A DNA stretch of 41,621 nt from Spirochaetales bacterium (GTDB lineage: Bacteria > Spirochaetota > Spirochaetia > UBA9216), in contig JAEINK010000045.1 of assembly GCA_016342585.1 (NCBI GenBank), positions 1 to 41,621 of the forward strand. The letters are read 5' to 3'. Shown piece after piece: positions 34,911-41,582 of this stretch. Numbering within the stretch: the first letter of the stretch is position 1; every line of letters begins with the position of its first letter. A program made the position numbers and the translations under genes. Under the pieces are notes generated by a model. That model had not been told where the DNA came from and ran no database searches. It worked only from the letters and a program-made list of their open reading frames with translations.

Positions 34911-35089
34911 AATTCCTCCGGGTGATGTTAATTATCTTTTCGTGTTTATAAAATAGTAAAAAAACGGATAAAAAAACAGCCCTCGGCCCGGAAATACGCT
35001 TCTATATTTAACCATATCAAGTCGTTCGTCTAATTTTCAAGCTTGATCTTAGGGAGGGATTCACGTAACCTGATACTCAGAGGCAATTA

Positions 35090-36385
35090 ATGAACCGTTC
35101 ACCCCACATAATAATCTTTACATTCTTGATAATCTCTTTTTTTGCAATCCCCGTATTCTCCGAGGATTTCACCCTTGGCGTCCTTTACTTTGAAACCTCC
35201 CCGGGGGACAGCCCGGGCCTGACCCGGGAAGACAAACAGTCCCTCTCCATGGCCTTGAATGAGATAATGATAGCCGACCTTTCACGCTTGTCGATCCTTA
35301 CCCTGGTGGAGCGTGAGCGGCTGAATGAGGTGCTTGAGGAGCAGCGGCTGGCCCTTACGGGGTTCATAGATGAGACAACAGCCGCCGAGGCGGGAGAGCT
35401 GCTGGGAGCCCGGTTCCTCATGACAGGGAGTCTTATTTTTACAGGAAACATTGTAACGTTTTCCACTCGCATCACCGATGCGGAGAGCGGCGAAGTTGTT
35501 GCGGCGGCAAGTAAGAGCGGGGAGATATCACGGGTGTTCACCCTCCAGGAGGAGGTCCTCGAAGAGGTGATAAGCGAATGGGATATTCCCCTCTCCCGTA
35601 AGCAATGGGGATACCTTGCTGAGCGGAAGAATCTTACCCTTCGGGTTGTGATTAACCTTGGAAAGGCGATTGAAGCCTCGGATGTTGGCAATTTTGAGGT
35701 GGCCCTCACCTATCTTAGCGAAGCCGTCGAGCTTAGTCCTAATTTTAAGCTTGCCGGGAACATGTTGAAGCAGGTGGAAACGAGATTCGATCAGTATATA
35801 AGAAGCAGAGAAGAGGAGCTGCCCCTGGAACTTCTTGAGAAGATAGACTTGATTGCTGCCGGGGATGAGCAGGCCTCTCAGGACGCCCAGAAGATGTATA
35901 TGGCCTTCACCATGCCGTTAACCATGGGGTGCAGTTACTATGGCTCGTGGACAACCATGGATGAGTCGGTCCGGGACTATTTCTTCGAGAATAATATTCG
36001 GAATTCATGGGGTCAGATGGGGCTGATAGAAGCGCCGGCCGATATGGAGGAGGTAGAGGTTCTGCTGGGGCAGAAGATTTACACAGCTTACCGTATTCTT
36101 GAATATCTTCTGGAGAAGGATGTGCCTTTCGAGGGGTATACGAATTACCTCCATCCTGTTGAAGGTATGACGGCGTATTTCCTGACAATTTTTGCGGCAA
36201 TCTCCTCTGTTGAATGGACTTACCCCCCCATGAGGAATGCGGATGGAGATATTGTCGTGGCCTCGGATCAGTACCATGACATTCTCCTTCGCTACTGCGA
36301 TATGCTGCTGACAAACTTCCCCTACTCGGTGTACGCCACCATGGTGACTCCCATGATGCATGCGCTTATTTCCCGGGGTAATTAG
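35090..36385 (+). CDS. Exported CsgG/LpoB/TolB-N-like protein
   Basis: A cleavable signal peptide (first 24 residues, ending PVFSED) leads into a CsgG-like alpha/beta domain (FTLGVLYFETSPGD, NEIMIADLSRLSILTLVERERL, GARFLMTGSLIFTGN), the fold of LpoB, FlgO and CsgG. A helical middle part (about 180-260; LGKAIEASDVGNFEVALTYLSEAVEL is TPR-like) and an unrecognised C-terminal domain of about 170 residues follow. It is probably periplasmic and of unknown function. AGAGG precedes ATG at 35090. Confidence 0.7.
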   Translation: MNRSPHIIIFTFLIISFFAIPVFSEDFTLGVLYFETSPGDSPGLTREDKQSLSMALNEIMIADLSRLSILTLVERERLNEVLEEQRLALTGFIDETTAAEAGELLGARFLMTGSLIFTGNIVTFSTRITDAESGEVVAAASKSGEISRVFTLQEEVLEEVISEWDIPLSRKQWGYLAERKNLTLRVVINLGKAIEASDVGNFEVALTYLSEAVELSPNFKLAGNMLKQVETRFDQYIRSREEELPLELLEKIDLIAAGDEQASQDAQKMYMAFTMPLTMGCSYYGSWTTMDESVRDYFFENNIRNSWGQMGLIEAPADMEEVEVLLGQKIYTAYRILEYLLEKDVPFEGYTNYLHPVEGMTAYFLTIFAAISSVEWTYPPMRNADGDIVVASDQYHDILLRYCDMLLTNFPYSVYATMVTPMMHALISRGN

Positions 36386-36439
36386 GGTTTAGACTGATAG
36401 AAGCGCTGTCTGATCTAAATCTTTTTTAGGGGACAAAAT

Positions 36440-36513
36440 CCACAGGATAGGCCACAAGGATAGGCCACAAGGATAGGCCACAAGGATAGGCCACAAGGAT
36501 AGGCCACAAGGAT
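36440..36513. repeat. 13-bp tandem repeat, about 5.7 copies
   Basis: Five perfect copies of GGATAGGCCACAA run from 36445 to 36509, with partial copies on both sides. It lies 55 bases after the CsgG-like gene and may mark the start of the accessory region. Confidence 0.95.
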
Positions 36514-36536
36514 GGGTTCACACTAATGTGGGTCGG

Positions 36537-36872
36537 CTACATTTTATTAGGTTTCTGCCTCATGTCTTTGAGGTGAAATATGGTTAGGACTGGATGGTGA
36601 AAGGGCATTCGCGGGCCTGAAAACCTCATGATTTTCCTGATTGTTTCCCTCATTTCATGGTCGTAACAATGAATGGTACAGTGTCCGCAGGCGGGTTTAT
36701 TTTCTCCCATAGGGCAATTCTCCAGCTGCTGTTGGGCGTAAGTATTGAGTATAGCGCACTCTTTGCAGAGGCTCTTTTTAGTGTCATGATTGTGATGACA
36801 GTATAGGTCGATCATGGCTTTAACCGTTTTCTTTTCTCTTTCAATTCTGACTGTTTCGCCTATTCTTTCCAT
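36537..36872 (-). CDS. ygbA: YgbA/nitrous-oxide-stimulated promoter family protein
   Basis: A 111-residue protein with conserved pattern REKKTVKAMIDLYC, LCKEC, CPMGENKPACGHCTIHCY and MRETIRKIMRFSGPRM; six cysteines suggest metal or cluster binding. Family members are induced by nitric-oxide stress through NsrR in enteric bacteria. ATG at 36872 has a G-rich GGGAGGGGG upstream. It stands alone; no NsrR-like gene is present. Confidence 0.85.
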   Translation of the reverse strand: MERIGETVRIEREKKTVKAMIDLYCHHNHDTKKSLCKECAILNTYAQQQLENCPMGENKPACGHCTIHCYDHEMRETIRKIMRFSGPRMPFHHPVLTIFHLKDMRQKPNKM

Positions 36873-36932
36873 CTAACCTTTCCCCCTCCCCCGGGATTTC
36901 AAGTATAGATTTTTATTATATACCATTTTTTT

Positions 36933-36999
36933 GCCACGGATTTATATGGGGTTTCACTTCGAAGCGATTTACACGGATTTTTCTTTTATAATTCGTGGC
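36933..36999. repeat. Imperfect 67-bp inverted repeat
   Basis: GCCACGGATTTATA (36933-36946) matches the reverse complement of 36987-36999 with one mismatch and one gap. CACGGATTT recurs at 36972. It resembles small dispersed palindromic elements. Confidence 0.5.
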
Positions 37000-37035
37000 T
37001 GAATGCTACAGGTTCTTTGAATTTCGGTGTGACTT

Positions 37036-37171
37036 TCCTTCGTTTATTTAATTATAGGCTCCGTTTTCAGCCAGTAAAGATCAAGACAAGTTCACTCCAC
37101 ACCCTCCGGGTGCTCCGCTCAATCTTGACAGTCTGAAAAGCGGACCTGCTTTGATGTAAGAAAACGAAGGA
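37036..37171 (+). other. Nested inverted-repeat leader of the GxxExxY gene
   Basis: Four stems nest in order. TCCTTCGTTT (37036-37045) pairs with 37162-37171; TCCGTTTTCAG (37060-37070) with 37133-37144 (one bulged G); TCAAGA (37081-37086) with TCTTGA (37123-37128); and CACCC with GGGTG (37100-37112, loop TCC) forms the tip. The outer stem covers the first bases of the ribosome site AAGGAGG (37167-37173) of the next gene. Confidence 0.7.
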
Positions 37172-37178
37172 GGACCAA

Positions 37179-37541
37179 ATGGTTCATGAAAAACTGTCAT
37201 ATAAAATCATAGGCTGCTGTATGGAGGTTCATTCTCTATTGGGTCCGGGCTTACTGGAACAGTGTTACCACAACGCACTCTATTACGAACTGCGGGAAAA
37301 GGGGTTGTTTACGGGGTATAACGAGCCTTTTAATGTTATCTACAAGGGTAAAACTGTTGGGGAGTATCTGGCTGATTTGGTAGTGGAAAACAAAGTTATA
37401 ATCGAACTTAAATCTGTAAAATCTCTTTCTGAAGTTCACATAAGCCAGCTGCTCAACTACCTGCATATTTCGGGCTGTCACCTTGGGTTTCTTATTAATT
37501 TTCAAGACCAAAGTCTGGAATGGAAAAGATTTGTGGTTTAG
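37179..37541 (+). CDS. GxxExxY family protein, PD-(D/E)XK-like
   Basis: The 120 residues contain the name-giving motif GPGLLEQCY, followed by LADLVVENKVIIELKSVK, which matches the D-...-ExK core of PD-(D/E)XK nucleases, then INFQ near the end. Function is not established; these genes are often multicopy and spread like selfish or mobile elements. ATG at 37179 has AAGGAGG upstream, partly buried in the predicted leader structure. It sits just ahead of tRNA-Leu. Confidence 0.88.
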   Translation: MVHEKLSYKIIGCCMEVHSLLGPGLLEQCYHNALYYELREKGLFTGYNEPFNVIYKGKTVGEYLADLVVENKVIIELKSVKSLSEVHISQLLNYLHISGCHLGFLINFQDQSLEWKRFVV

Positions 37542-37609
37542 GCCATCTTCACATTTCCATTTTTTATCATTATTGACAAGAACTCGCCCATTGGCTATAT
37601 TAACTCAGC

Positions 37610-37693
37610 GCCCAGGTGGTGAAATTGGTAGACACGCTAGGTTCAGGGTCTAGTGTCCTTACGGATGTGCTGGTTCGAGTCCAGTTCTGGGCA
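37610..37693 (+). tRNA. tRNA-Leu (anticodon CAG)
   Basis: An 84-base cloverleaf with a 7-bp acceptor stem (GCCCAGG with TCTGGGC, one G-U), D loop AAATTGGTAGAC, anticodon loop TTCAGGG with CAG at 37644-37646, a long variable arm of class II type and T arm GGTTCGAGTCC. CCA is not encoded. Confidence 0.95.
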
Positions 37694-37722
37694 ATATAAA
37701 CCCTTATAGGGTAAGTAATTAG

Positions 37723-37756
37723 GGAAAACTTCAAATTGAGGTTTTCCTTTTTTTTT
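37723..37756 (+). terminator. Terminator after tRNA-Leu
   Basis: An 11-bp stem (37723-37733 with 37737-37747, one G-U) is followed by nine T residues. Confidence 0.9.
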
Positions 37757-37917
37757 GTGTCAAATTTTGGACTGACGCCAGTATTGACGCCAATTGAAAT
37801 GTTTTGGGGGTTGAATGTGGAAGAATTTCCACATTAGTTAACTCAACCTCCGTACGATCATGCTGCCCACCCAGAAGCGGAACATGTCAATATAGATTTC
37901 GTGTTCTTTGATAAAAA
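37757..37917. other. Gap between the tRNA terminator and the IS fragment
   Basis: TGACGCCA occurs twice 15 bases apart (near 37774 and 37789). A hairpin TGTGGAA-GAAT-TTCCACA lies at 37816-37833. On the minus strand a short open stretch around 37900-37840 reads EIYIDMFRFWVGSM, which I cannot identify. Confidence 0.4.
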
Positions 37918-38310
37918 TCAACTAGCTTTTAGGATTGGTTGAGCATCAGACTTTTGATTCTTGTCTGGATTCAAAATTACAGTATCTTCCAACAACCAAA
38001 CTCTTACGGGTCGAGTACTCCAGCGTTCCGGATGTTGTTCCTTTGCCGTTTTCATAGTTCCATTCCGTGTTTTGAATATGGTGATGTCTTCGCCGGAACG
38101 TCTTTGGGCCGGGGTTACATACCCCAGTACAGAATGCAGATGCTCGGTATTGTACCAATTAACGAACTCGGCCACCCATTGTCGAGCTTCAGGTAAATCT
38201 GAAAATCTACCGGGATATTTTAGACTATACTTCATAGTTTTGAAGAAGCTTTCAATAAATGGGTTATCATCACTTACTCTTGGGCGACTGAAGGAGTTAC
38301 TTACTCCTTG
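37918..38310 (-). pseudogene. IS3-family transposase, 3' fragment
   Basis: The frame from about 38310 reads SFSRPRVSDDNPFIESFFKTMKY, then FVNWYNTEHLHSVLGYVTPAQRRSGED, the C-terminal third of an IS3-family (rve) DDE transposase with the final catalytic Glu. The first two thirds, including both catalytic Asp residues and OrfA, are missing. Upstream bases of the same open frame (38311-38379) encode unrelated residues from another gene, so the junction lies near 38311. Confidence 0.85.
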
Positions 38311-38509
38311 TACCCATGCACTGGAGGGGAACTTCCACACCAACATCCAGATGAACGGCCTTCCACTCACCGGCAGCAAGGGCCTTCCCCTGATTGATAA
38401 TGAGCTCGGTCACACTCTGGATACCCGAGGTGAGGATAACATCCGGGGCCATCTCATACAAATCACCAGCCATCCCGATTACATAGGCACCCGCTTCCGT
38501 TTTGGGATT
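38311..38509 (-). pseudogene. Fragment of a BMP/PnrA-like substrate-binding protein gene
   Basis: In a minus-strand frame distinct from the IS frame, this stretch reads GAYVIGMAGDLYEMAPDVIL, then TSGIQSVTELIINQGKALAA, similar to the C-terminal half of basic membrane protein/PnrA-type ABC transporter lipoproteins (YVIGVDSDQ...PDVILTS). It begins after a stop at 38513-38515 and runs into the IS remnant. Both ends are lost, so it is a relic. Confidence 0.55.
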
Positions 38510-38580
38510 GCTTTAATATTGACTTTTCGATGGCAGTCTCCGATAATTTATAGGGATTTCATATTAAAAGGATTTTCTTA

Positions 38581-39192
38581 ATGAAATTATTTAAGTATTT
38601 TAACCCCAGAGGTTCGCAACTTTTGATCATCATCTCAATTATACTTGTGATAAACCTTGTACTTACAAATTCTATCACTTATATGACGATGAAAAAAAAT
38701 ATCAGAAAATCTATTATGGAAAACGAGCTCCCGGTTCATTCTGCATGGGTATACTCAGAAATAAAGCAGGAACTACAGCCCCCGATAATTGCTTCCTCTA
38801 CCCTTGCAGAAGATCTTTTCCTTAAGAAATGGATGGAAGAGGGCGAGAAAGAACCTGAACTAATTAGCAGATACCTTGAATCTGTCCGGACACAACATGG
38901 TGGAATGACCTGTTTTTTAGTCTCAGAGAAAACAAGGACTTATTATAATATGATAGGTGGTTTTCCTATTACTGAAGATGATGCAGATGCCCAGTGGTAT
39001 TTTGATTTCATTAAAAATAATGAAAAAAGCTCAATAAGCACCTCACTCAATGTGGATATGGACAATATGCCGACAGTTTTTATTAACGAAGTACATGATA
39101 TAAAAACGTATTCTTTTGGCAATCATATAAAGATATTACAACTCTCCGGAGATGATCGCCAGTGTTTTTTTAGATTTGGTGTAAGGATTTAA
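38581..39192 (+). pseudogene. Truncated membrane sensor (Cache-type) gene
   Basis: A membrane helix (about 13-35) is followed by a helical stretch and an extracellular dCache-like segment (TCFLVSEKTRTYYNMIGGFP, DAQWYFDFIKNN, then NMPTVFINEV). After about residue 172 the similarity stops and the frame ends at 203, before the second Cache strand set, second membrane helix and any output domain. AGGAT lies upstream of ATG. It is most likely the 5' remnant of a diguanylate cyclase, kinase or chemoreceptor. Confidence 0.6.
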
Positions 39193-39300
39193 AGCCTATA
39201 CAATAGCGCAACTTTTCCACATTCAATCCGGCCAATCACCTTTTTTCTGGCATCAATACTGACCGTGGGAATATTATAAATGTGTACTTCTTCTAATCAA

Positions 39301-39597
39301 CAAGAGCTCTTGATAACTGCTTTTTTTCATCAACAAGTCATCTTGTTAACGTCATTTTTAAAAGATCAAGAGCTCTTGATGACTTGAATTTTGGATGAAC
39401 AAGAGCTCTTGTTAACGTCAATTTTGGATGAATAAGACAACTTGATAACGTCATTTTTTTATCAACAAGACTTCTTGTTAACTGCCTTTTTTAATGATCA
39501 AGACCTCTTGTAGCTCTCATTTTTTCATCATCAAGAGCACTCGTTCATGCAGATAATGAGTCAACAAGAGCTCTTGTTGTATGAAAAAGCAAAAGAA
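39301..39597. repeat. Array of nine 33-bp repeats with palindromic cores
   Basis: Cores of the form CAAG-N4-CTTG begin at 39301, 39334, 39367, 39400, 39433, 39466, 39499, 39532 and 39565, an exact 33-base period. Five are fully CAAGAGCTCTTG or differ only in the central four bases with both arms kept; units 5 and 8 have arm changes. The 21 bases between cores are also alike (TTAACGTCATTTTTT-like), so these are tandem repeats and not CRISPR spacers. No gene reads through on either strand. Confidence 0.95.
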
Positions 39598-39633
39598 TAG
39601 ATGCCTTTTTATTAGAGTAGTAGTGCCTGAGAA

Positions 39634-39663
39634 GTGTCCCGATGGAATAAAAAAATGGGACAC
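39634..39663. repeat. Short hairpin between array and transposase
   Basis: GTGTCCC (39634-39640) and GGGACAC (39657-39663) are perfect inverted repeats with a 16-base A-rich loop. Confidence 0.6.
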
Positions 39664-39668
39664 CCACG

Positions 39669-39707
39669 GGCTAAATATTTTTTGGCGGTAATTTATTGTC
39701 ACTACGG
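39669..39707 (+). repeat. Left copy of a 39-bp inverted repeat
   Basis: The stretch begins GGCTAAATATTTTTTGGCGG and ends CACTACGG. It matches the reverse complement of 41544-41582 at 37 of 39 positions, and that of 41392-41431 over its inner 29 bases with one mismatch. It ends exactly where the transposase homology starts. Confidence 0.9.
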
Positions 39708-39708
39708 C

Positions 39709-40487
39709 GTAGGTTTATCAAGAATTATTGGACTTATAAACATGAAAAACCGGGAAGAAAGCCGATATCAAAAGAAGTAAAACAACTGATACTTCAGATG
39801 AAGCAAGAAAACAGCTTATGGGGATGTCATCGAATAGCTGATGAACTGAAAAAGCTTGGAATTGAGCTGAATCCCACCACAGTGAATAGAATAATCCAGA
39901 CCTTTAGGAAGCAAGGAAAGATTCAACCGAATGGAAGCTGGAAGAAATTCCTCAAGTCTAATTGGGATTCTCTCTTTGGTATGGACTTTATGACCATAGA
40001 CACCTTATTCGGCAAAAGGTTCTATCTACTAATAATCCTTGAGCTAAAATCCCGTAAGATAATCCGGTTTGACCTGACTGAAAATCCTTGCAGAGAATTT
40101 GTAAAACAACGGATTGAATTGTTTTCTGAGGAATATACAGATGAGAAAACCCTGATTTATGACAATGCAGCCCAATTCACATCAATTGATTACAGTTGGT
40201 ACGGCATCAAAGGAGTCAATATCAGTCCCTTTGCTCCGAACATGAATGCTTTTGTTGAAAGATTGAATGGCTCGATCCGTCGAGAAGCATTGGATTACTT
40301 CCTGTTGTTCTCGGAGAAGCAGATCCGGAAAGTTATCAAATCATATGTTGATTATTATAATGAACATCGCCCGCATCAAGGACTCGGGAAGATTCCTACA
40401 GGAAATCAGCTATCAAGCTTTGGGGAGATAAGGAAAGAACCTGTTTTAGGGGGCCTCCACCACAATTATTACCGGAGCAGTGCTTGA
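39709..40487 (+). pseudogene. 5'-truncated integrase-core (IS481-like) transposase
   Basis: The protein reads RRFIKNYWTYKHEKPGRKPI at its start, then a helix-turn-helix (LWGCHRIADELKKLGI), and the DDE core with Asp in MDFMTID, Asp in YDNAAQFTS and Glu in AFVERLNGSIRRE, ending with HRPHQGLGKIPTG. The catalytic triad is intact, but about 80-100 N-terminal residues found in relatives are absent: homology begins at the edge of the 39-bp repeat. The open frame reaches TTG at 39696, inside the repeat, with no ribosome site, so it is probably inactive. Confidence 0.75.
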
Positions 40488-40547
40488 AAGTTGAAAAAGC
40501 CAGAGTACGGGCTTTAAAAAAAGCAATAAATTTGCTATATTATAAGC

Positions 40548-40817
40548 ATGGCGATTATATCGATGTTTTATGGAATTATTATTTCACTATATTTCTTTGA
40601 TAACCGAAGACATAAAAAACCTCATATTCATGTTAAATATCAAGATGATGAAGCAGTTATTTCAATTCCTGATGGAGAATTAATTGAGGGTAATCTGAAA
40701 TCAAATAAACTGAAACTAGTTGAAGCTTGGATCGAAATTCATAGAGATGAAATAATGGCTGATTGGGAATTAGCCAGTGAAGGGAATGAAATCTATAAAA
40801 TTGATCCGCTGAAATAG
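40548..40817 (+). CDS. DUF4160 protein, possible toxin-antitoxin partner
   Basis: The 89 residues show the DUF4160 pattern MFYGIIISLYF, HKKPHIHVKYQDDEAVISI and AWIEIHRDEIMADWE. The gene is followed after eight bases by DUF2442. This pair is frequent on islands and has been proposed as a toxin-antitoxin-like module, without firm proof. No good ribosome site precedes ATG at 40548, but TATATTATAAG is just upstream and may be a promoter -10. Confidence 0.85.
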   Translation: MAIISMFYGIIISLYFFDNRRHKKPHIHVKYQDDEAVISIPDGELIEGNLKSNKLKLVEAWIEIHRDEIMADWELASEGNEIYKIDPLK

Positions 40818-40825
40818 GAGTATAT

Positions 40826-41062
40826 ATGAATCCTAGAGTAAAAACAGTAAAGCCTTCCTCTGATTATACTCTTTTAATAACCTTTAAAAATAATGAGAAA
40901 AGAATATTTGATGTGAAACCATATCTGGATAAAGGGGTTTTCAAAGAATTAAAAAACCCAGCACTATTTAATACAGTTAAGCCGTTTCATGGAAGCATTC
41001 AATGGATTCATGAACAGGATTTTTGTCCGGATATGCTATATGAAGAAGGTATTCCTGTATAA
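40826..41062 (+). CDS. DUF2442 protein, partner of DUF4160
   Basis: A 78-residue protein with the DUF2442 features DYTLLITFKNNEKRIFDVKPYL, FKELKNPALFNTVKPFHGSI and WIHEQDFCPDMLYEEG. AGGAG lies eight bases before ATG at 40826. Closely coupled to the upstream gene; function is not known beyond the possible toxin-antitoxin link. Confidence 0.88.
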   Translation: MNPRVKTVKPSSDYTLLITFKNNEKRIFDVKPYLDKGVFKELKNPALFNTVKPFHGSIQWIHEQDFCPDMLYEEGIPV

Positions 41063-41179
41063 TAGTAAAACCAGAGACTGTCTTGGGCTGGCAGCGTAGA
41101 TTCATCAAAAGCCGTGGTGTATTTTAATTCCATCGGACGCTGTAATGACGAAATATTTCCATAATCCGATAATTAAACT

Positions 41180-41281
41180 ATGTTCAACTTCTTAGTAAGC
41201 TTACTGAAATCTCTTTTCTCTGTCATTTTCAAGAGCGTGGGTTATTTTTTTTCATCTGTGCTTAACCGAACTTGCAATTAG
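41180..41281 (+). CDS. Mini-ORF 1 of the long repeats (33 residues)
   Basis: ATG at 41180 encodes a peptide starting MFNFLVSLLKSLFSVIFKSV, hydrophobic with regularly placed Lys and Ser. No strong ribosome site precedes it. It is reported because the next repeat units hold similar frames at the same place. Confidence 0.3.
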   Translation: MFNFLVSLLKSLFSVIFKSVGYFFSSVLNRTCN

Positions 41282-41311
41282 ATAAATTTTGCACATTCCG
41301 ATAATGAAAGT

Positions 41312-41398
41312 ATGTTCAACTTTTTTTGCTCTCTTCTTGAATCAATTTTCAACACAATCTTCACAAAAAGAAAGAATCTCATTTTTACAATGCCGTAG
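41312..41398 (+). CDS. Mini-ORF 2 of the long repeats (28 residues)
   Basis: ATG at 41312 encodes MFNFFCSLLESIFNTIFTKR and continues to MP before TAG-TGA. It matches mini-ORF 1 at MFNF, SLL, and the IF spacing. A weak GAAAG lies just upstream. Confidence 0.3.
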   Translation: MFNFFCSLLESIFNTIFTKRKNLIFTMP

Positions 41399-41431
41399 TG
41401 ACAATAAATTAGCGCCAAAACAGAAATCGCC
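41392..41431 (-). repeat. Middle, partial copy of the inverted repeat
   Basis: The part from GCCGTAGTGAC to GCGCCAAAA is the reverse complement of the inner 29 bases of the left copy with one mismatch; the outer ten bases have diverged. Confidence 0.8.
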
Positions 41432-41468
41432 AATTTTACAGACCTTTTAGCATGCCGATTATAACAAT

Positions 41469-41549
41469 ATGCTACTTTTGAAATCATTATTTCACCTTCT
41501 TGAATTTTTCCTCTTCTATATCATCAATAGAAAATCAGTTATCCCGTAG
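41469..41549 (+). CDS. Mini-ORF 3 of the long repeats (26 residues)
   Basis: ATG at 41469 encodes MLLLKSLFHLLEFFLFYIIN and ends IP before the same TAG-TGA double stop as mini-ORF 2. Hydrophobic, with no clear ribosome site. Confidence 0.28.
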   Translation: MLLLKSLFHLLEFFLFYIINRKSVIP

Positions 41550-41582
41550 TGACAACTAATTACCGCCAAAAAATATTTAGCC
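41544..41582 (-). repeat. Right copy of the 39-bp inverted repeat
   Basis: It begins CCGTAGTGACAA and ends ATATTTAGCC, 37 of 39 positions matching the reverse complement of 39669-39707. Together the two bound a 1.9-kb segment with the truncated transposase and DUF4160/DUF2442. No target duplication is obvious. Confidence 0.88.

Larger units (their letters stand above)
37811..39226. repeat. 12-bp inverted repeats flanking the pseudogene block
   Basis: TTGAATGTGGAA at 37811-37822 recurs inverted at 39215-39226. The segment between holds the IS3 remnant and two broken genes. The repeat is short, so the link may be accidental. Confidence 0.35.

Noticed and set aside
37610..37800. Attachment site of an integrated island at tRNA-Leu
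   Set aside because: The tRNA 3' end is not repeated within the window and no integrase gene is present; the 8-base TGACGCCA repeat is too short to claim.
37961..38581. 206-residue plus-strand ORF
   Set aside because: It is the antisense shadow of the IS3 relic and the binding-protein fragment; its residues match no family.
39301..39597. The 33-bp array as a CRISPR
   Set aside because: The intervals between cores are similar to each other and no cas gene is near; it is a tandem repeat, not repeat-spacer DNA.
39517..39702. 61-residue minus-strand ORF over the repeat array
   Set aside because: It crosses three array units and the inverted repeat, has no ribosome site and matches no family; the palindromic cores read QELL on either strand by symmetry.
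41278..41487. 69-residue minus-strand ORF in the long repeats
   Set aside because: It spans two repeat units out of phase with them and lacks a ribosome site; the plus-strand mini-ORFs explain the pattern better.
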